This document shows positions 38,807-49,595 of a DNA stretch of 64,000 bases, in pieces (position 1 is the first letter of the stretch; each line of letters begins with the position of its first letter). Source of the DNA: Mactromeris polynyma (taxonomy: Eukaryota > Mollusca > Bivalvia > Venerida > Mactridae); assembly GCA_032209605.1 (NCBI GenBank), contig JASFXZ010000097.1:186001-250000 (forward strand), written 5' to 3'. Below the pieces are notes generated by a model, which was not told the DNA's origin, searched no databases, and was given only the letters and a program-made list of their open reading frames with translations. The position numbers and the translations under genes were made by a program.

Positions 38807-38886
38807 GACTTGTTAGCTCAGTGGTAAGAGTGCTCTTTGTCAGTTTCAGGCATTGAGAGGTCTCAGGTTCAAATCCTGGACAAGTC
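38807..38886 (+). tRNA. tRNA-like element with enlarged anticodon region
   Basis: GACTTGT (38807-38813) pairs perfectly with ACAAGTC (38880-38886). Box A is TTAGCTCAGTGGTAAGAG and box B GGTTCAAATCC. The T arm TCAGG-TTCAAAT-CCTGG has one wobble pair. The region between the D and T arms is 31 bases instead of about 23, so the anticodon arm is expanded or holds a small intron, and no anticodon can be assigned. It may be a tRNA-derived repeat, a pseudogene or, less likely, an intron-containing gene. Confidence 0.6.
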
Positions 38887-38920
38887 GGGTAAAACGATTT
38901 TCTCTAGAAACAAACATAAT

Positions 38921-39058
38921 TTGTACTTGTTTGCAAATTCACCATGTGTATATTTAGATCTTGATATATTGTTAAACTTAACATTTCAATTGTACTTGTT
39001 TGCAAATTCACCATGTGTATATTTAGATCTTGATATATTGTTAAACTTAACATTTCAA
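38921..39058. repeat. 69-bp direct tandem duplication, two identical copies
   Basis: The 69 bases beginning 'ttgtacttgtttgcaaattc' at 38921 are repeated at 38990 without change that I can see, so the duplication is recent. Open frames over it are by-products. Confidence 0.9.
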
Positions 39059-40093
39059 ATGTTTCATCAAATTGTGTGATGTCAATACTGTGTTGTTGTT
39101 CAAATTCGTCTTGGGTTATTTCATCAATTTCTGGATTAAAATTATGATTGATCATTCTCAGGTTCAGAATTAAAACCGTTTCACATGGATCAGGTAAAAT
39201 AGCATAAATATTTCATCAAACTCATGACCTTTTACCACAAAATATGTGCAAAGATCAGACAGAAATTGTTTTTCAATAACACAAACTTGTACAATTTTTA
39301 TGCCCCCGCCATATATATAATTATGCGGTCGTGCATGCTATGTGTGCGTGCGTCAAGGGACAAAACCTGTGTTAAAGTGTACAACATGTAATGGGTTACA
39401 TTAAATGAATTTTATCCAAGTGTTATTGGAATTGAATAAAAAAATTATTATGGTGCACATGTAGAGAATATCTGTATTTTTCTGTGTAAGACCAAAAGTT
39501 ATATGACCGAGTGAGCAGCAGATGCAATATTTTCATGAGTAGAATAGCCACATGTTCAGTTTTCAGGATTTTGCTCTGTTGACACCCATATAATTTATAG
39601 ATCATCATTTGAGTGAATTGGTATACAAATCCCATGACTGGAACATTGATAGTGTTGTTCATCTACATCATTGATTTCAGGTGTGTATGGATGTGTCACG
39701 ATCGGTACAGTCTCAAATGAAATAATGGCTCCACATCTTAAAGGCGCATCATTCTTCGATATATCACAATTCAAAAATTTATTTTTTAATTCTAGTACAT
39801 GTTTGACAAAAAAATGTAAATGGTTATCGCACCAGATAATCTTCCAATGTGATGTGGAATAATGTTTGTGTAGAAGCTCTCAACGTAAAGTATTGATATT
39901 TACATAAATAATTTACAAGTATTCGGGGTCAAACTGACAGTGTTATCTATTAACTTTATAATACATTTTCTTCAAAAGACAACTAAACACTGAATTCCAA
40001 TTAACTTCACCATAAATTTATTCTGCATAAACTACGTTTTAATATTTGAAAAACATGGCACTACAAATTCAGCGACGTCCTGCTAGAGGACCA
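39059..40093. other. Non-coding stretch, with a dispersed fragment at 39235-39320
   Basis: Holds the copy of the fragment at 33366-33450, followed by 'atgcccccgccatatatat' and a CpG-bearing 'gcggtcgtgcatgc' tail typical of bivalve repeats. No coding segment recognised. Confidence 0.5.
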
Positions 40094-40201
40094 TCATCGG
40101 TGCAGCAAACATACTCGGTTGGAACCATCAGAAGTAGTTTGGCCGTTAGAAGTTGATGGAGCATCAAGAGTCTGTTTGGTCTTCAAATTCTTGTCCTTGG
40201 A
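40094..40201 (-). CDS. Candidate terminal exon of an unrecognised gene
   Basis: A good splice acceptor (CATTCAATTTCAG) precedes 35 codons and a TGA at 40094-40096. The product is polar (SKDKNLKTKQTLDAPSTSNG at its start), Ser/Thr/Lys-rich and without a domain, as in a disordered C-terminus. It lies on the same strand as, and downstream of, the exons at 41.1-45.0 kb and is offered as their last exon. The phase is zero at entry. Not recognised; coding status rests on the acceptor and codon content only. Confidence 0.4.
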   Translation of the reverse strand, partial: SKDKNLKTKQTLDAPSTSNGQTTSDGSNRVCLLHR

Positions 40202-41099
40202 CTGAAATTGAATGATTAATGACTTGGTGAAAAATGTTATATGTAGCACAATAACAAGTAATAGTTTCTACTTACAATAACGGTTTCTGGCATAGGGGGA
40301 TATTTTAATGGTGTAAACTCGCAAACAAACATCGCGAAAAGTATTTGGTAGCTTTACTACAACAGTTATAGTTTATTATATGAATATTCTGGAAAGGGTT
40401 CATACAATTCCTGATAAATTTCTTTGTAACACAACTGAATTGAACAACAAATGTGGTCACATGCATGTGGTCACATGACACATGTGCTCCAACTGTACTG
40501 TCATAGCTATTTGAGAATGTTGGATATAGATAATGTCCCTTACAACAAAACAAATCCATGATATCCTACATCTGGTGACATGCGAGATCAAATTTATTTC
40601 GAGCGTTAGAAATTATAAGAAATGTTACAATGCCACAAAACTAGGTTTTCCGTGTTTGACAATGGACAGTTAGGTTTCATTTTGAATACAGCTTGGTCTT
40701 CTATTTAAACCACACTTTTCTATTTAAATAATAGTCACCATGACAATGTCCTAGTCCAAACTATTATTGGCCAAAAGTTTGTTCATTTTTACTGAGACAA
40801 GGTTACCAAGCGATATGGCCAGTTCGAGTAATTCCGTAAAAGCCCAATGTAGCAGCTTTCCTATATAAATCATTTTGTAACGGCCATAGGTAGACTCCAA
40901 ACAATAATATGTTAAATTTCCCATGGACAAAAGAAGTAAAATAGCAAGATATCAGAATGTTTCTCACAGTACGAAAGTTTTGAAGAATATGAGTGTATAT
41001 AGATTTATGAAATATAACCATATTTATTACACTGCACAACCTAAATCATCAAACAATATTTTATAATAATTCTATATTTCGTATACTGTACTGTTATAC
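40202..41099. other. Probable intron between candidate exons
   Basis: No coding frame recognised. It starts (minus strand) with GTATAA following CTAG at 41100 and ends TTTCAG at 40202. Confidence 0.4.
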
Positions 41100-41248
41100 C
41101 TAGCTTAAGACTGATTTCTGTGGCATCTTGTTTCTTGAACTCTGTGGTAACAATAAAGTATTGGCATTTCTTGTGCGTATTTTATTCACTTCACCATCAG
41201 ACATAATCTCGCCGACCTCTTCCTCACTTTCAATCTCCAGGCTGAGAT
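41100..41248 (-). CDS. Candidate acidic exon of the same unrecognised gene
   Basis: An acceptor (CCATTTTCAG) precedes 149 bases, and a consensus donor (CTAG|GTATAA) follows. Only one of three frames is open: it needs one base from an earlier exon and gives an acidic stretch (LEIESEEEVGEIMSDGEVNK) then a basic, Gln/Ser-rich tail. That frame ends exactly in TAG at the donor. So either this is a terminal exon, or the donor is not used, or the gene is decayed. The preceding candidate exon (41785-41840) ends in phase zero, which does not match. Confidence 0.4.
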
Positions 41249-41784
41249 CTGAAAATGGGATTCATTAAAATAAATGATTTAGTGTGCAAACCCATTTTTC
41301 TTTTAATTCGGCAAAACACATGTATGTATGCATTCATCCAGAATATTACTTTATGCATGGTTATAATTCCCAAACCAAAACTGCAAGCTTTTATTAATGC
41401 TTGCAGCAAGCTTGCTACAAGTTTGCAGGAAAAGCTTGCCATAAGCTCTGAATTGGAACACAGCGGCAAGCTTACAACTGATCAAAAAAGCTTGAAGTTC
41501 TTATTGTCACATAGGAACACTAAATGTTACCGACCATATATTTGTTCAATGCATTTATGGATAAATAAGCAAATAAGTGAGAAAAATATATTTATTTGAT
41601 TAAAACAAGAGTTTAATAAGTTTGTCATAGGCGATGTGCAGTTATTTTTTTAACTCTTTACTCCATAGATTATTATTAGATATGTATTTTATCATACTCA
41701 ATACAGAATGCCTTTAAAACAAGTGCAGTGGAAATTCAGATCACCCATCACAAACAACCAGTAATAACCATCAAGTAATATTAC
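41249..41784. other. Probable intron with 'aagcttgc' simple repeats
   Basis: Contains a run with several 'caagcttgc'-like pieces at 41395-41475. The open frames on both strands there reflect this near-palindromic repetition. Confidence 0.4.
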
Positions 41785-41840
41785 CTCAAATGATGAAACA
41801 AGCTGTTTTAAAAATTCGACCTTCTTTGGGGTAACAATAT
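41785..41840 (-). CDS. Candidate 56-base exon
   Basis: Strong acceptor (TTTATTTTTCAG) and donor (TTTGAG|GTAATA) bracket 56 bases. The one open frame needs one incoming base and encodes IVTPKKVEFLKQLVSSFE, ending in phase zero. The upstream coiled-coil exon also ends in phase zero, so an intermediate exon has been missed, or these are alternative exons, or the locus is damaged. Confidence 0.45.
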
Positions 41841-42445
41841 CTGAAAAATAAAGAGGACTAGTTTTGATAACGATTATTAAAGATATCCAAAGACTGATGA
41901 AATTTAACTTAAAAGGGTCAAATATGTAATTATTTTTTTGTGAACATTAAAAGCAAGACACAACAGAATAACCAGACAAATGTTTATGATGTTCTAGGCT
42001 TTATATAGGGAAACAAATTCTATCATTGATTGTGTGTGTTATATTTTTGTTTTACACAAATACAAACATTATAGGTTTCAAAGAAGCTTCAGACAAGCAA
42101 AGTTAATTTGAAATATGAAAGGGGAGATAATTCTGTCATTACTGAAGTAATGTTTCTTTTGATATATGAGCTTCTACAATTGACCTGAGCTTCCATGTTT
42201 CAAATGTTATTGGAAACCCTATAGTACTTTAGTCGAGTTCAGACAACATGGACACACACATGAATGGTCACAGTTTTATGCTCGCCCTTAAGCGACAGCA
42301 GTGAGCATAGAAAGATAACATTAATGATTCAGCTGTACTATTAGTTGCTTAGTTGTTGGTCATAGTGCTTTCTGTAAAAAGCATATCAAAGAATGGCCAA
42401 ATCTGAAATAAATAAAATAACTATCAAAACAATTATAAATATTAC
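41841..42445. other. Probable intron
   Basis: AT-rich; no coding frame recognised. If an exon connecting the phases exists it should be here. Confidence 0.4.
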
Positions 42446-42674
42446 CGTCAAGCTGTCAAGCTGCCCATGTCGAGTCTCCTGGAGCTGTATTCTAAGATCC
42501 TCATTTTCTTTCTTCAGATCTTTATTTTCCTTGTGAAGTTTCTCATTTTCTAGCTCAAGCCTGGCACATTGTTCTTGGGTGTCTTTTTGTGAACCCAACA
42601 TATGAAAATCATGTGTTGGCATGGTTGAGGTGTGTGGATGTTGAGTTGACATTAGGTCCCCAACATAGGAATAC
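42446..42674 (-). CDS. Coiled-coil exon of an unrecognised gene
   Basis: Acceptor ATATGATAACAG and donor TTGACG|GTAATA define 229 bases. Entry phase needs two bases, which the exon ending at 43542 supplies (CAT AG|G TAT), so the two splice cleanly. The product has a polar, Thr/His-rich start and then about 45 residues of charged heptads (from LELENEKLHKENKDLKKENE) predicted to form a coiled coil, suggesting a dimerising protein. No catalytic domain. This is the best supported exon of the gene. Confidence 0.65.
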
Positions 42675-43541
42675 CTGTTATCATATAATAACATAGATAT
42701 ATATACATGTCAAACATTAGAGGCTTCAATATAGCTTGCTAAAATTTTCATCATAGTTTTACATCACAAAGTAAGCACATTTTTTACTATGTCACAGGTC
42801 TAAGTTCACAAATCATGATTGATTAAAGCAATAGATAAATACTGTAATACATGTATAAATTAACTTAGAATCTTAGTTATTTTAAGTAGACATTTGATGT
42901 TTATAAGAACTATACATGTAATATAATTATTGAGTATACTAGCGTAAGTGATTAAAATATTATAAAATATTGAATAGGAAAAGGGAGAAGACACCACTGA
43001 AGACATTATGGCCGGATTGCAAAGCATTTATATTTTGCAATTGATCCGTCAAGCTAAACAAAACAAGAGCACCGCAAACGGCACAGACGCTCAGCTTATC
43101 GCCACTTTGAAAACAGCAAAAAAGCTGAACTAAACATAAAAACCTTTACCGGACGACAACGCCGCCGACGCGAGGGTCATGAGACAATAGCTCTTGTTTT
43201 TTCTCTCTCAAAAAAAGCAGAGCCAAAATAGTTTGACCTTGAAATAAACAACAACTTCAAGGTCAAAAGTTATCATGGAATTCAAAATACTTGTTAATGG
43301 TAACCTACAGGATAAATGACATTAATGTACACTTTTTCATTGCTGAAATTTGCTTAAACATGAAACTTAACCAAAATGTGGATGTGATGGACAGATGGAT
43401 GGATGAACAGACAGGGACATCATCAATCTATAGACTGTAATCCAGTCAATCAAAATGATACAACTACTTGCATCCCTTGAAATATACAACTATATGTAAA
43501 TAATATACTATATGTGAATAGATGTTTTAAAAAATGAATAC
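42675..43541. other. Intron containing a fold-back element
   Basis: Begins with GTATTC and ends with ACAG on the minus strand. It holds the inverted-repeat element at 43060-43200 and a 'gacagatggatggatgaacagacag' dispersed-repeat tail near 43388. Confidence 0.5.
43060..43200. mobile_element. 141-bp fold-back element (AAAACAAGAGC ... GCTCTTGTTTT)
   Basis: An 11-base terminal inverted repeat, exact, encloses a CpG-rich centre ('ggacgacaacgccgccgacg'). This 'caagagc ... gctcttg' form is a familiar short element in bivalve introns (family memory, not verified). No coding capacity. Confidence 0.7.
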
Positions 43542-43999
43542 CTATGAAAGGCACTGTAAGGACTGCTATCAAAATGGTTTCTAGGCCAATATGGTGAAGT
43601 CCGGTGTTCTGTTCTGTAGCCTACATAACTGGTGTCTTGTGCTGGTGGGACATGTGAATGTGATGGTTGTTGGACTTCAGTCTGAATGGGTTGGACATCT
43701 GGCTGAATGGATTGGACTTCTAGCTGAATGGATTGGACTTCTAGCTGAATGGATTGGACTTCTGGCTGAGTGGATTGGACTTCTCTCTGTATGGGTTGTA
43801 AATCTGTAGTTGTCACGAGGTTGTTTTCTTTAGAGACATCTTTCTGCCTTCTTTCTAAAATGATGGCTTCCAACTGTTTATTTTTGGCATCAACCTTCAT
43901 GGCATCTTCTAGTTTCTTTTTTTTTTCTCCACTTCATGACTTGTCGTCTCCTTACTGGTCCTCTTCTTACTGACCACCTTTTTTGTTGGCTTTTTTTAC
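43542..43999 (-). CDS. Lys-rich and Gln/Val heptad-repeat exon, with frame breaks
   Basis: An acceptor (TTACATCTAG) at 44000 and a donor (CATAG|GTATTC) at 43542 bound this segment. From 43900 downward one frame is open: a charged start (KVDAKNKQLEAIILERRQKD), then five to six copies of a 7-residue unit (VQSIQLE and variants) encoded by a 21-bp tandem repeat (43680-43790), then a Pro/His/Ser-rich part. Above 43900 coding character continues (Lys/Ser/Thr-rich) but in shifted frames. One base is missing or extra near 43960, and another in a run of ten A at 43917-43926, where eight or eleven would keep the frame. Homopolymer sequencing error or genuine decay could both explain this. Confidence 0.55.
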
Positions 44000-44876
44000 C
44001 TAGATGTAACAAATATAGATAAAAAAATATTTAAAATCAAAGGTCACAGCTCATCAATCATTTGCTGACTGATTTATAAATAGTGTATAATATCGTTTGC
44101 AGATCAATTAAGAAGCAGAGTATTTGCGTAAATAGTAGATATCTAATTGATTTTACAGAAAACCCAATAAAATTAAGTGTTGGGTAAAGAACCACAACCA
44201 AATCCATATATTATCGGTATTTGAAAATGAAGCGTACAGCACGCAATTTGTGCATTTTTATTTTTATAAAAAAGCAGTAATTTGTGTGTTTACAAAAGTA
44301 TAACAATCACAGCTGAGAACATTCCATTATACTTATGATTTAGATTAAGTCTTTATCAATAAATTACAACCCACTTTACAATTCACTTTGGTTTGGGTTA
44401 AGATTGAGTTGTTGTTATGTGCAGGGCAAGACAGCGTAACTATGGTAAAACCTAAATATTAAGACAACACTTGGAACCCTTGGAAACGTGTGTTCTTATT
44501 GAGGTGGTCTTAATATTGAGGTTGAATAAAGAGCAACAGTAAAAATGTACTAGAAAATTCTGTTCTCAATTTTGAGTTGGTCTTATTAGTAAGGTGGCCT
44601 TACTGTAATTGACACTGCCGATACGCTGACACGATACATACAAATGCACAGAAGATTTGTTTGAGAGATGAATCAACATCTAAAGATGGTTTTAGAACAA
44701 TTAATGCTCAATCCCGGGTTGGTCGGCTAAATTCAAGATTTCCACATGGAATTCCCATCTTTTCTGACAGCGACATTTTTTTAATAAGCCATGTACAACA
44801 ATACATAGAATTGTGTCTTAGTGGGATTGTGACTTAATTTATAATGGGCAATAGTTCATTAAATAGTAAACATAAC
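44000..44876. other. Probable intron
   Basis: AT-rich; on the minus strand it starts GTTATG and ends CATCTAG. No other feature seen. Confidence 0.4.
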
Positions 44877-45029
44877 CTCTTGCGCATAGTTTGGGAGATT
44901 CATGGCATTGATTCTTTTAACGACACGTCGTTCTGTGCCGCAAAACAACACTTGAACATGTATGTTGTGGGTGCTCAATATATTGTTTTGTGATACGATT
45001 TCAGTAAATATTGGTTTCCAAAGAATCAT
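44877..45029 (-). CDS. Candidate first exon, PWWP-like
   Basis: An ATG at 45027-45029 opens 51 codons ending at a donor (CAAGAG|GTTATG) in phase zero. That joins in phase to the Lys-rich exon at 43999. The product has the shape of the C-terminal half of a PWWP/Tudor-like fold: an IVSQNNILS segment, then VQVLFCGTERRVV, reminiscent of the V-FFGT strand of PWWP domains, then a short helix. The similarity is recalled by eye and is weak; the frame is open upstream to about 45068, so the start may be earlier. Confidence 0.4.
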
Positions 45030-45068
45030 GACACCGTTTAAAGCAAATATTGTCACGTATAGCAGGGA

Positions 45069-46760
45069 TTATTATGTTAAGCATGGTTATGACCTATACT
45101 TATTTGCAAGATGATGTAGATTATTACTTTTCAAATTTAAAAATTGTATACACTTGGAACGATGTGATTGCTATGGCACAGTTATTAACACATACACCCA
45201 AACAAATTTAACCATATGAGTTGTTAACCATACTCTTCGTCACGGCATAATTTATAGATGTAAAAAAGTGGATCAGGTAAGGCCGCATTCAAAAACCAGA
45301 ACTTCCTTTGACTCATCTTGACTTACAAAAAGGTGGGGACAAATGCAATGCAGGACACAAAAGCAATACCTATATGGATCAGTGGCATACGGATGGATAG
45401 AAAACAGTACTGAAATGATAATCGCATTGAAACCAAAGAACACCGCGTCATTGATGAACAAACTAAAACTAAAAAAAGAACAACATAGGATTTCACGACA
45501 AAAAAGACAATTAAAGACTTCCTGAATAATTTCGTTAAATTTCACTTCCAAATCTGGATAAGATTAATTATCCTTAGATATGATACATTCAAAATATCTC
45601 GAAATTCACAAATCGATTGAAAGAAAATAGTTGATACATGTATTGCGATGAGTGGCGTGACGACTACCAATTTGTTTATATTAGTGGTAAAATAAAGTAA
45701 TATTTTGGGTCTAGAGAAAGTTTGATGAACGTAGGAATGTAAGCAGTGCACATTTGATAAGGAAGACAAAAACTCCTTTGTGACATTGAACATGCGAACA
45801 AACAAGGGACATTAGCCCTTTATATTTATGCAGTGGCAGATAAATTTCTATTCATCATAAGCCATTATCCACCTTTAAATGCATTAGATACAGTCATATT
45901 ATACATTATGGTCGAAGTTTAGTCCACGGATTTTGTTTTTAAAAAAGTAAGAGCTACCATATGTCACAATACATTATGATAAATGAGCATATGTTTGACA
46001 ACAGAGTAACAGAACACTTCCATTATTGAACTCATGTATAATTATGCATATACATTTGTATCACACGTACATAACAACACAATCAATATGAAAATAATGT
46101 GATTCCCACACAAACAGTGGAACGGGTCCATATAAGGTACAGTAAAACTTTGAAACCTCGAACTGCCGTCAGACCTAGCAATTAGTTTGAGCCATCAATT
46201 GTTCAAGGCATCTACGGTATACGTGTATATGTCCTGACAGTCGCCGGTGCAAGTGTACTATGCACGTTGAACAAACGGCATTTGTTTTCATAATGAATGA
46301 ACGTCGATCAATAGTCGCAGCATTATTCATAATAATAATAATTAAAAAAGAAATGAAAGGAAAGCAAAAAAGAATAATGCTAATCAATAACCTTGCCCAA
46401 AGAACTGTTTTTGTGAATTGATAAACATAAAAAAACACTATATACAATCATAGCTCTATCAAAAATAGAAATGAAACTAATAAAAAACCTAGAACACAAT
46501 TAGAACACTTCCACTGCAGTATCTTAAACAAATGTTTGTCTATCAGGGTATGTAAATTGTAACAAAATTCCACCAGAAGTTATGAATAACTTACCGGGTA
46601 ATATTAAACTAGAATTGTGTCCATAGGTCATGTGTTACCCCACTTTCTACTTCTTATGTCAATAAAAGTTTGCACGAAATTTGGTGTATCCAGAACACAG
46701 GTGGTCTTGTAATTCTTTTCAAATGTTCCCAAAGACCAACAATACAATATAGAAGCGCTT
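45069..46760. other. Non-coding stretch
   Basis: No coding segment, RNA gene or repeat family recognised. Short frames at 45273-45551 and 45542-45805 have no similarity I can name. Confidence 0.45.
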
Positions 46761-46796
46761 GCCACAAGATTTGCCACAAGATTTGCCACAAGATTT
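46761..46796. repeat. Three 12-base tandem units
   Basis: GCCACAAGATTT is present three times in a row. Confidence 0.9.
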
Positions 46797-46997
46797 GCGG
46801 GACTTACATACCAACGGACAAGAGCAAATCTATAAATGTAGCATTATTTATAATACTGTTTTAATATTACACATAATACCTGTATGGAAAGGTAGTAATA
46901 TAATGGAGACCAGACATCTCAAACAGATGATATGTTAGGACAAACAGTGACAAAATGCCGAAATGTGACGTCACAGTGAATCGTAACAAAATAAACA

Positions 46998-47810
46998 ATG
47001 GCTCGAAAATCACAAGAAATGACACCTGAATCAAAACGAATTGCAGTCCAAATGCAAAAAGAGGGTTACAGCTATTATCAAATTGCAGAGGTGATAGGAA
47101 AAAGTTGAAGTACAATAAATAAATTTTTGAAAGGGTTTGATTTAGCAAATAAAGCCAGATCTGGAAGAACTAGTAGTGACGTTTCAAGCCAAGCAAACAC
47201 TTGTGTAGTAATAGCCACCCAAAAGCAATCTTTGACTGACATCACAAGTTCTCTGAATGAAAGTATTCCTATCAAAGAAAGTAAAAGAACAGTTCAGCAT
47301 CATTTACACAGACTGGGAAACAAGAAAACTTACACTAAGCAAAATCAGCAGAAAAAAGCGCTGTTCTTGGTGTAGAACCCATCAAATTGAAAACAAGATG
47401 CTCAGTGGAAAAATGTCATCTTTAGTGATGATAGTGATGATAGTCAAATTTGTTATTGGGACTTTAAACCAAAGAAAGGAAGACTGTTGGTTGCCACAGC
47501 GTCTTGGTACATGTAATAGTCATTCACAAGGTAAGGTATCGGTAATGATATGGGGTTGTTTAACATATAATGGTGTTGGCACTGTAGCTCCAATTGATGG
47601 AAATATGGATAGAATGACAAATACAAGTGTGCTTGATAAAAACGTGTTTCCTGCGATTGCAAAACCTTTTTAAAAGGACCAGTATTATATCCAGGATGAC
47701 AATGCTCCTTGTCATCAGTCCAGATATACAGCATCTTGCAAAAATGTAAACAGAATAAAATCTTTACCTTGGTCATCCAAGTGACCCAATATTGTCATAA
47801 TGGAAATCTG
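46998..47810 (+). pseudogene. Tc1-like transposase pseudogene
   Basis: An ATG at 46998 begins a typical N-terminal helix-turn-helix (TPESKRIAVQMQKEGYSYYQIAE), interrupted by a TGA near 47106. The second DNA-binding part, a conserved SGRTS linker and KRTVQHHLHRLG follow. The catalytic core is visible across frames: a degenerate FSDDSDDSQICYW, SVMIWGCLTYNGVG near 47540, and FPAIAK. A QDDNAPCHQSRY-type block follows at about 47690-47725, then a degraded PW-S-PD region near 47770. Many stops and frameshifts make it dead. It is unrelated in detail to the mariner at 17.7 kb. Terminal repeats were not identified. Confidence 0.88.
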
Positions 47811-48312
47811 TGTCCCTTCATAAAAACATGTCTTCTCTTCTGTGAAATTCTGTCACTTTATATAGTGTTCAGGTTATTTCCTGCCCAGTTTCTGCCTATT
47901 GCTGCCAGCTGTCTTGATTTGTCCTGTGATCTTTTCCATCCATTAATTCCCCCTCCTTCACTGTCCATTTTGATTCTCCTAGTTATTCCTTATGGTCTGC
48001 CAGACCATTCCTTGTTACTGTTCCTTAACGTATGTACCCATTAATCTCCTCAAGTGGCTTATGTTTTATGAATTGTTGTTTTCTGGGAGGTCTGCATGGG
48101 GAGGCACTGTCTTATGTATGTGGCGTTCCCTGTAGCTTCTTATTCTCTCTCTTCAACAACAAGCACACATTATTAATAACAGAGAGGATTTGATTAGAAC
48201 TATTGTGAAAATCTGATGCATGTTTTAGACTTAGGGGAAGTAATTGGGAAAAGTTAGGGGAGTTAGAAAAGGTAGCTGTCTAAAAAAACGCTCAAACACT
48301 TGTCTAGCAACA
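47811..48312. other. Non-coding stretch
   Basis: Nothing recognised. Confidence 0.4.
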
Positions 48313-48566
48313 AAATGGTGTCCAATAGACCAGACGGCATAGTGAAGAGTAGTTTTTTTAAAAATTGCAGTAGGATTCCAGAGAACTGGCTCTCATTCAC
48401 TTCTCTAAGGTTGTCTCAGGTGTAGTTTTGTCCAAAGTACTTGATGACAATGAGCAGAAGGCAGATCCAAGCGCTCATATTGTAAATTTTGTGGAAGGAA
48501 ACTGTTCCATGATATATGCCTTACATTTTAAGAAGCATTTCCGAAAGCATCCCGATATTTTTTAGG
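48313..48566 (+). pseudogene. Possible decayed coding segment, unrecognised
   Basis: From an ATG at 48313, 35 codons (starting MVSNRPDGIVKSSFF) run to a stop. A frame two bases on then continues for about 45 codons with coding-like composition (VLDDNEQKADPSAHIVNFVE ... KKHFRKHPDIF) and ends beside TTTTAG|GTAAAT. It may be one old exon with a frameshift. I cannot name a family. Confidence 0.3.
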
Positions 48567-49502
48567 TAAATAGACTCATGTTTATAATAGCTTCTGACAA
48601 GGAATAATTAGACTATGTTATTGATATGTGGGATTTACAACCTCTTCTGTAAGTGACATCATTTGAAGAAAACGCAACATGTGATGTCACTATTTGCAAG
48701 CAGGAAACAATATTTACTCCATATGGTCACTTCGTTTTCATATTGCCATGTGTGGCAAATATTACTTACTACGTGTATCAGTACATGGTGATGTAACATG
48801 TGACGTTTCTGGAAATGACGTCACTTAATGAAGTGGTTGACAATCGTACAGCGGCGCTCAAATAGTAAGTCTCAATATATCAATTGCTTCATATAACTGT
48901 TAATATCGATCAATTGGATTTTCACAAAGTTCATGAACTTTTCACATGATTTAAAGTCCTGTGAATACTAAGTTTAAGGCAGCCTTAAATACCAGCAATA
49001 TCCTACAATAAGAGCATGTAAATTTGTGATATCTCACATAGAAAACTGCAGAGCCTCGTTCTCAGAAAAACAGTTACCTGAGTGCCGGATATTTCCATCC
49101 GCACATGAAGCCAGTGAAAGATTCTTGCATACCCTTTCCACGAAGTTTTGAGCAATTTTTGCTTATAGTAACCTATTATTTTACTAATTCATTCAAGTTA
49201 TTATTCAATGTTGCATTACAGTGTTTAATGACATCAGCAGCACGAGACTCATCTTACTAGATTTCCAGCACCAGTGGAAATGCTGGACATCCTGGTCTGG
49301 TAAGATGGTATATCCACTTGTCTATTACATGCACATTGTTATCTCGTCATATACTGTATATTACAAAACAACATAGACAAGTAAATCTGTTTAAACTAAG
49401 TGATACCATTGATAGGGCAAATATCCAGATTTTGTGAACTAGACTATTAGTTTAGTGATGTAAAGTTTAGGGACTAATTAAACGTACAATGTATGAAATT
49501 AC
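48567..49502. other. Non-coding stretch
   Basis: No gene or repeat recognised; several 'tgatgtcac/tgacgtcac' words occur at 48685, 48800-48832. Confidence 0.4.
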
Positions 49503-49595
49503 CTTCATTCCTGAGATATCAGCATTGATAATACATAACACTGAGGCTTCCTGTACTGGTAAGTAATTGAGGTTCCAACATGAGTTCATACATTC
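49503..49595 (-). CDS. Candidate 93-base exon, unrecognised gene
   Basis: A textbook acceptor (TTGTTTTATTTCAG) and donor (ATGAAG|GTAATT) enclose 93 bases with a single open frame, phase zero at both ends. The product is [20 protein letters not shown] followed by a hydrophobic [11 protein letters not shown]. No family recognised. It is on the same strand as the candidate exons at 56.5 and 62.7 kb and could belong to one long gene, but exon phases do not join directly. Confidence 0.45.

Noticed and set aside
41255..41599. 114-codon plus frame over 'aagcttgc' repeats
   Set aside because: The opposite strand is open as well because the run is nearly self-complementary; no similarity.
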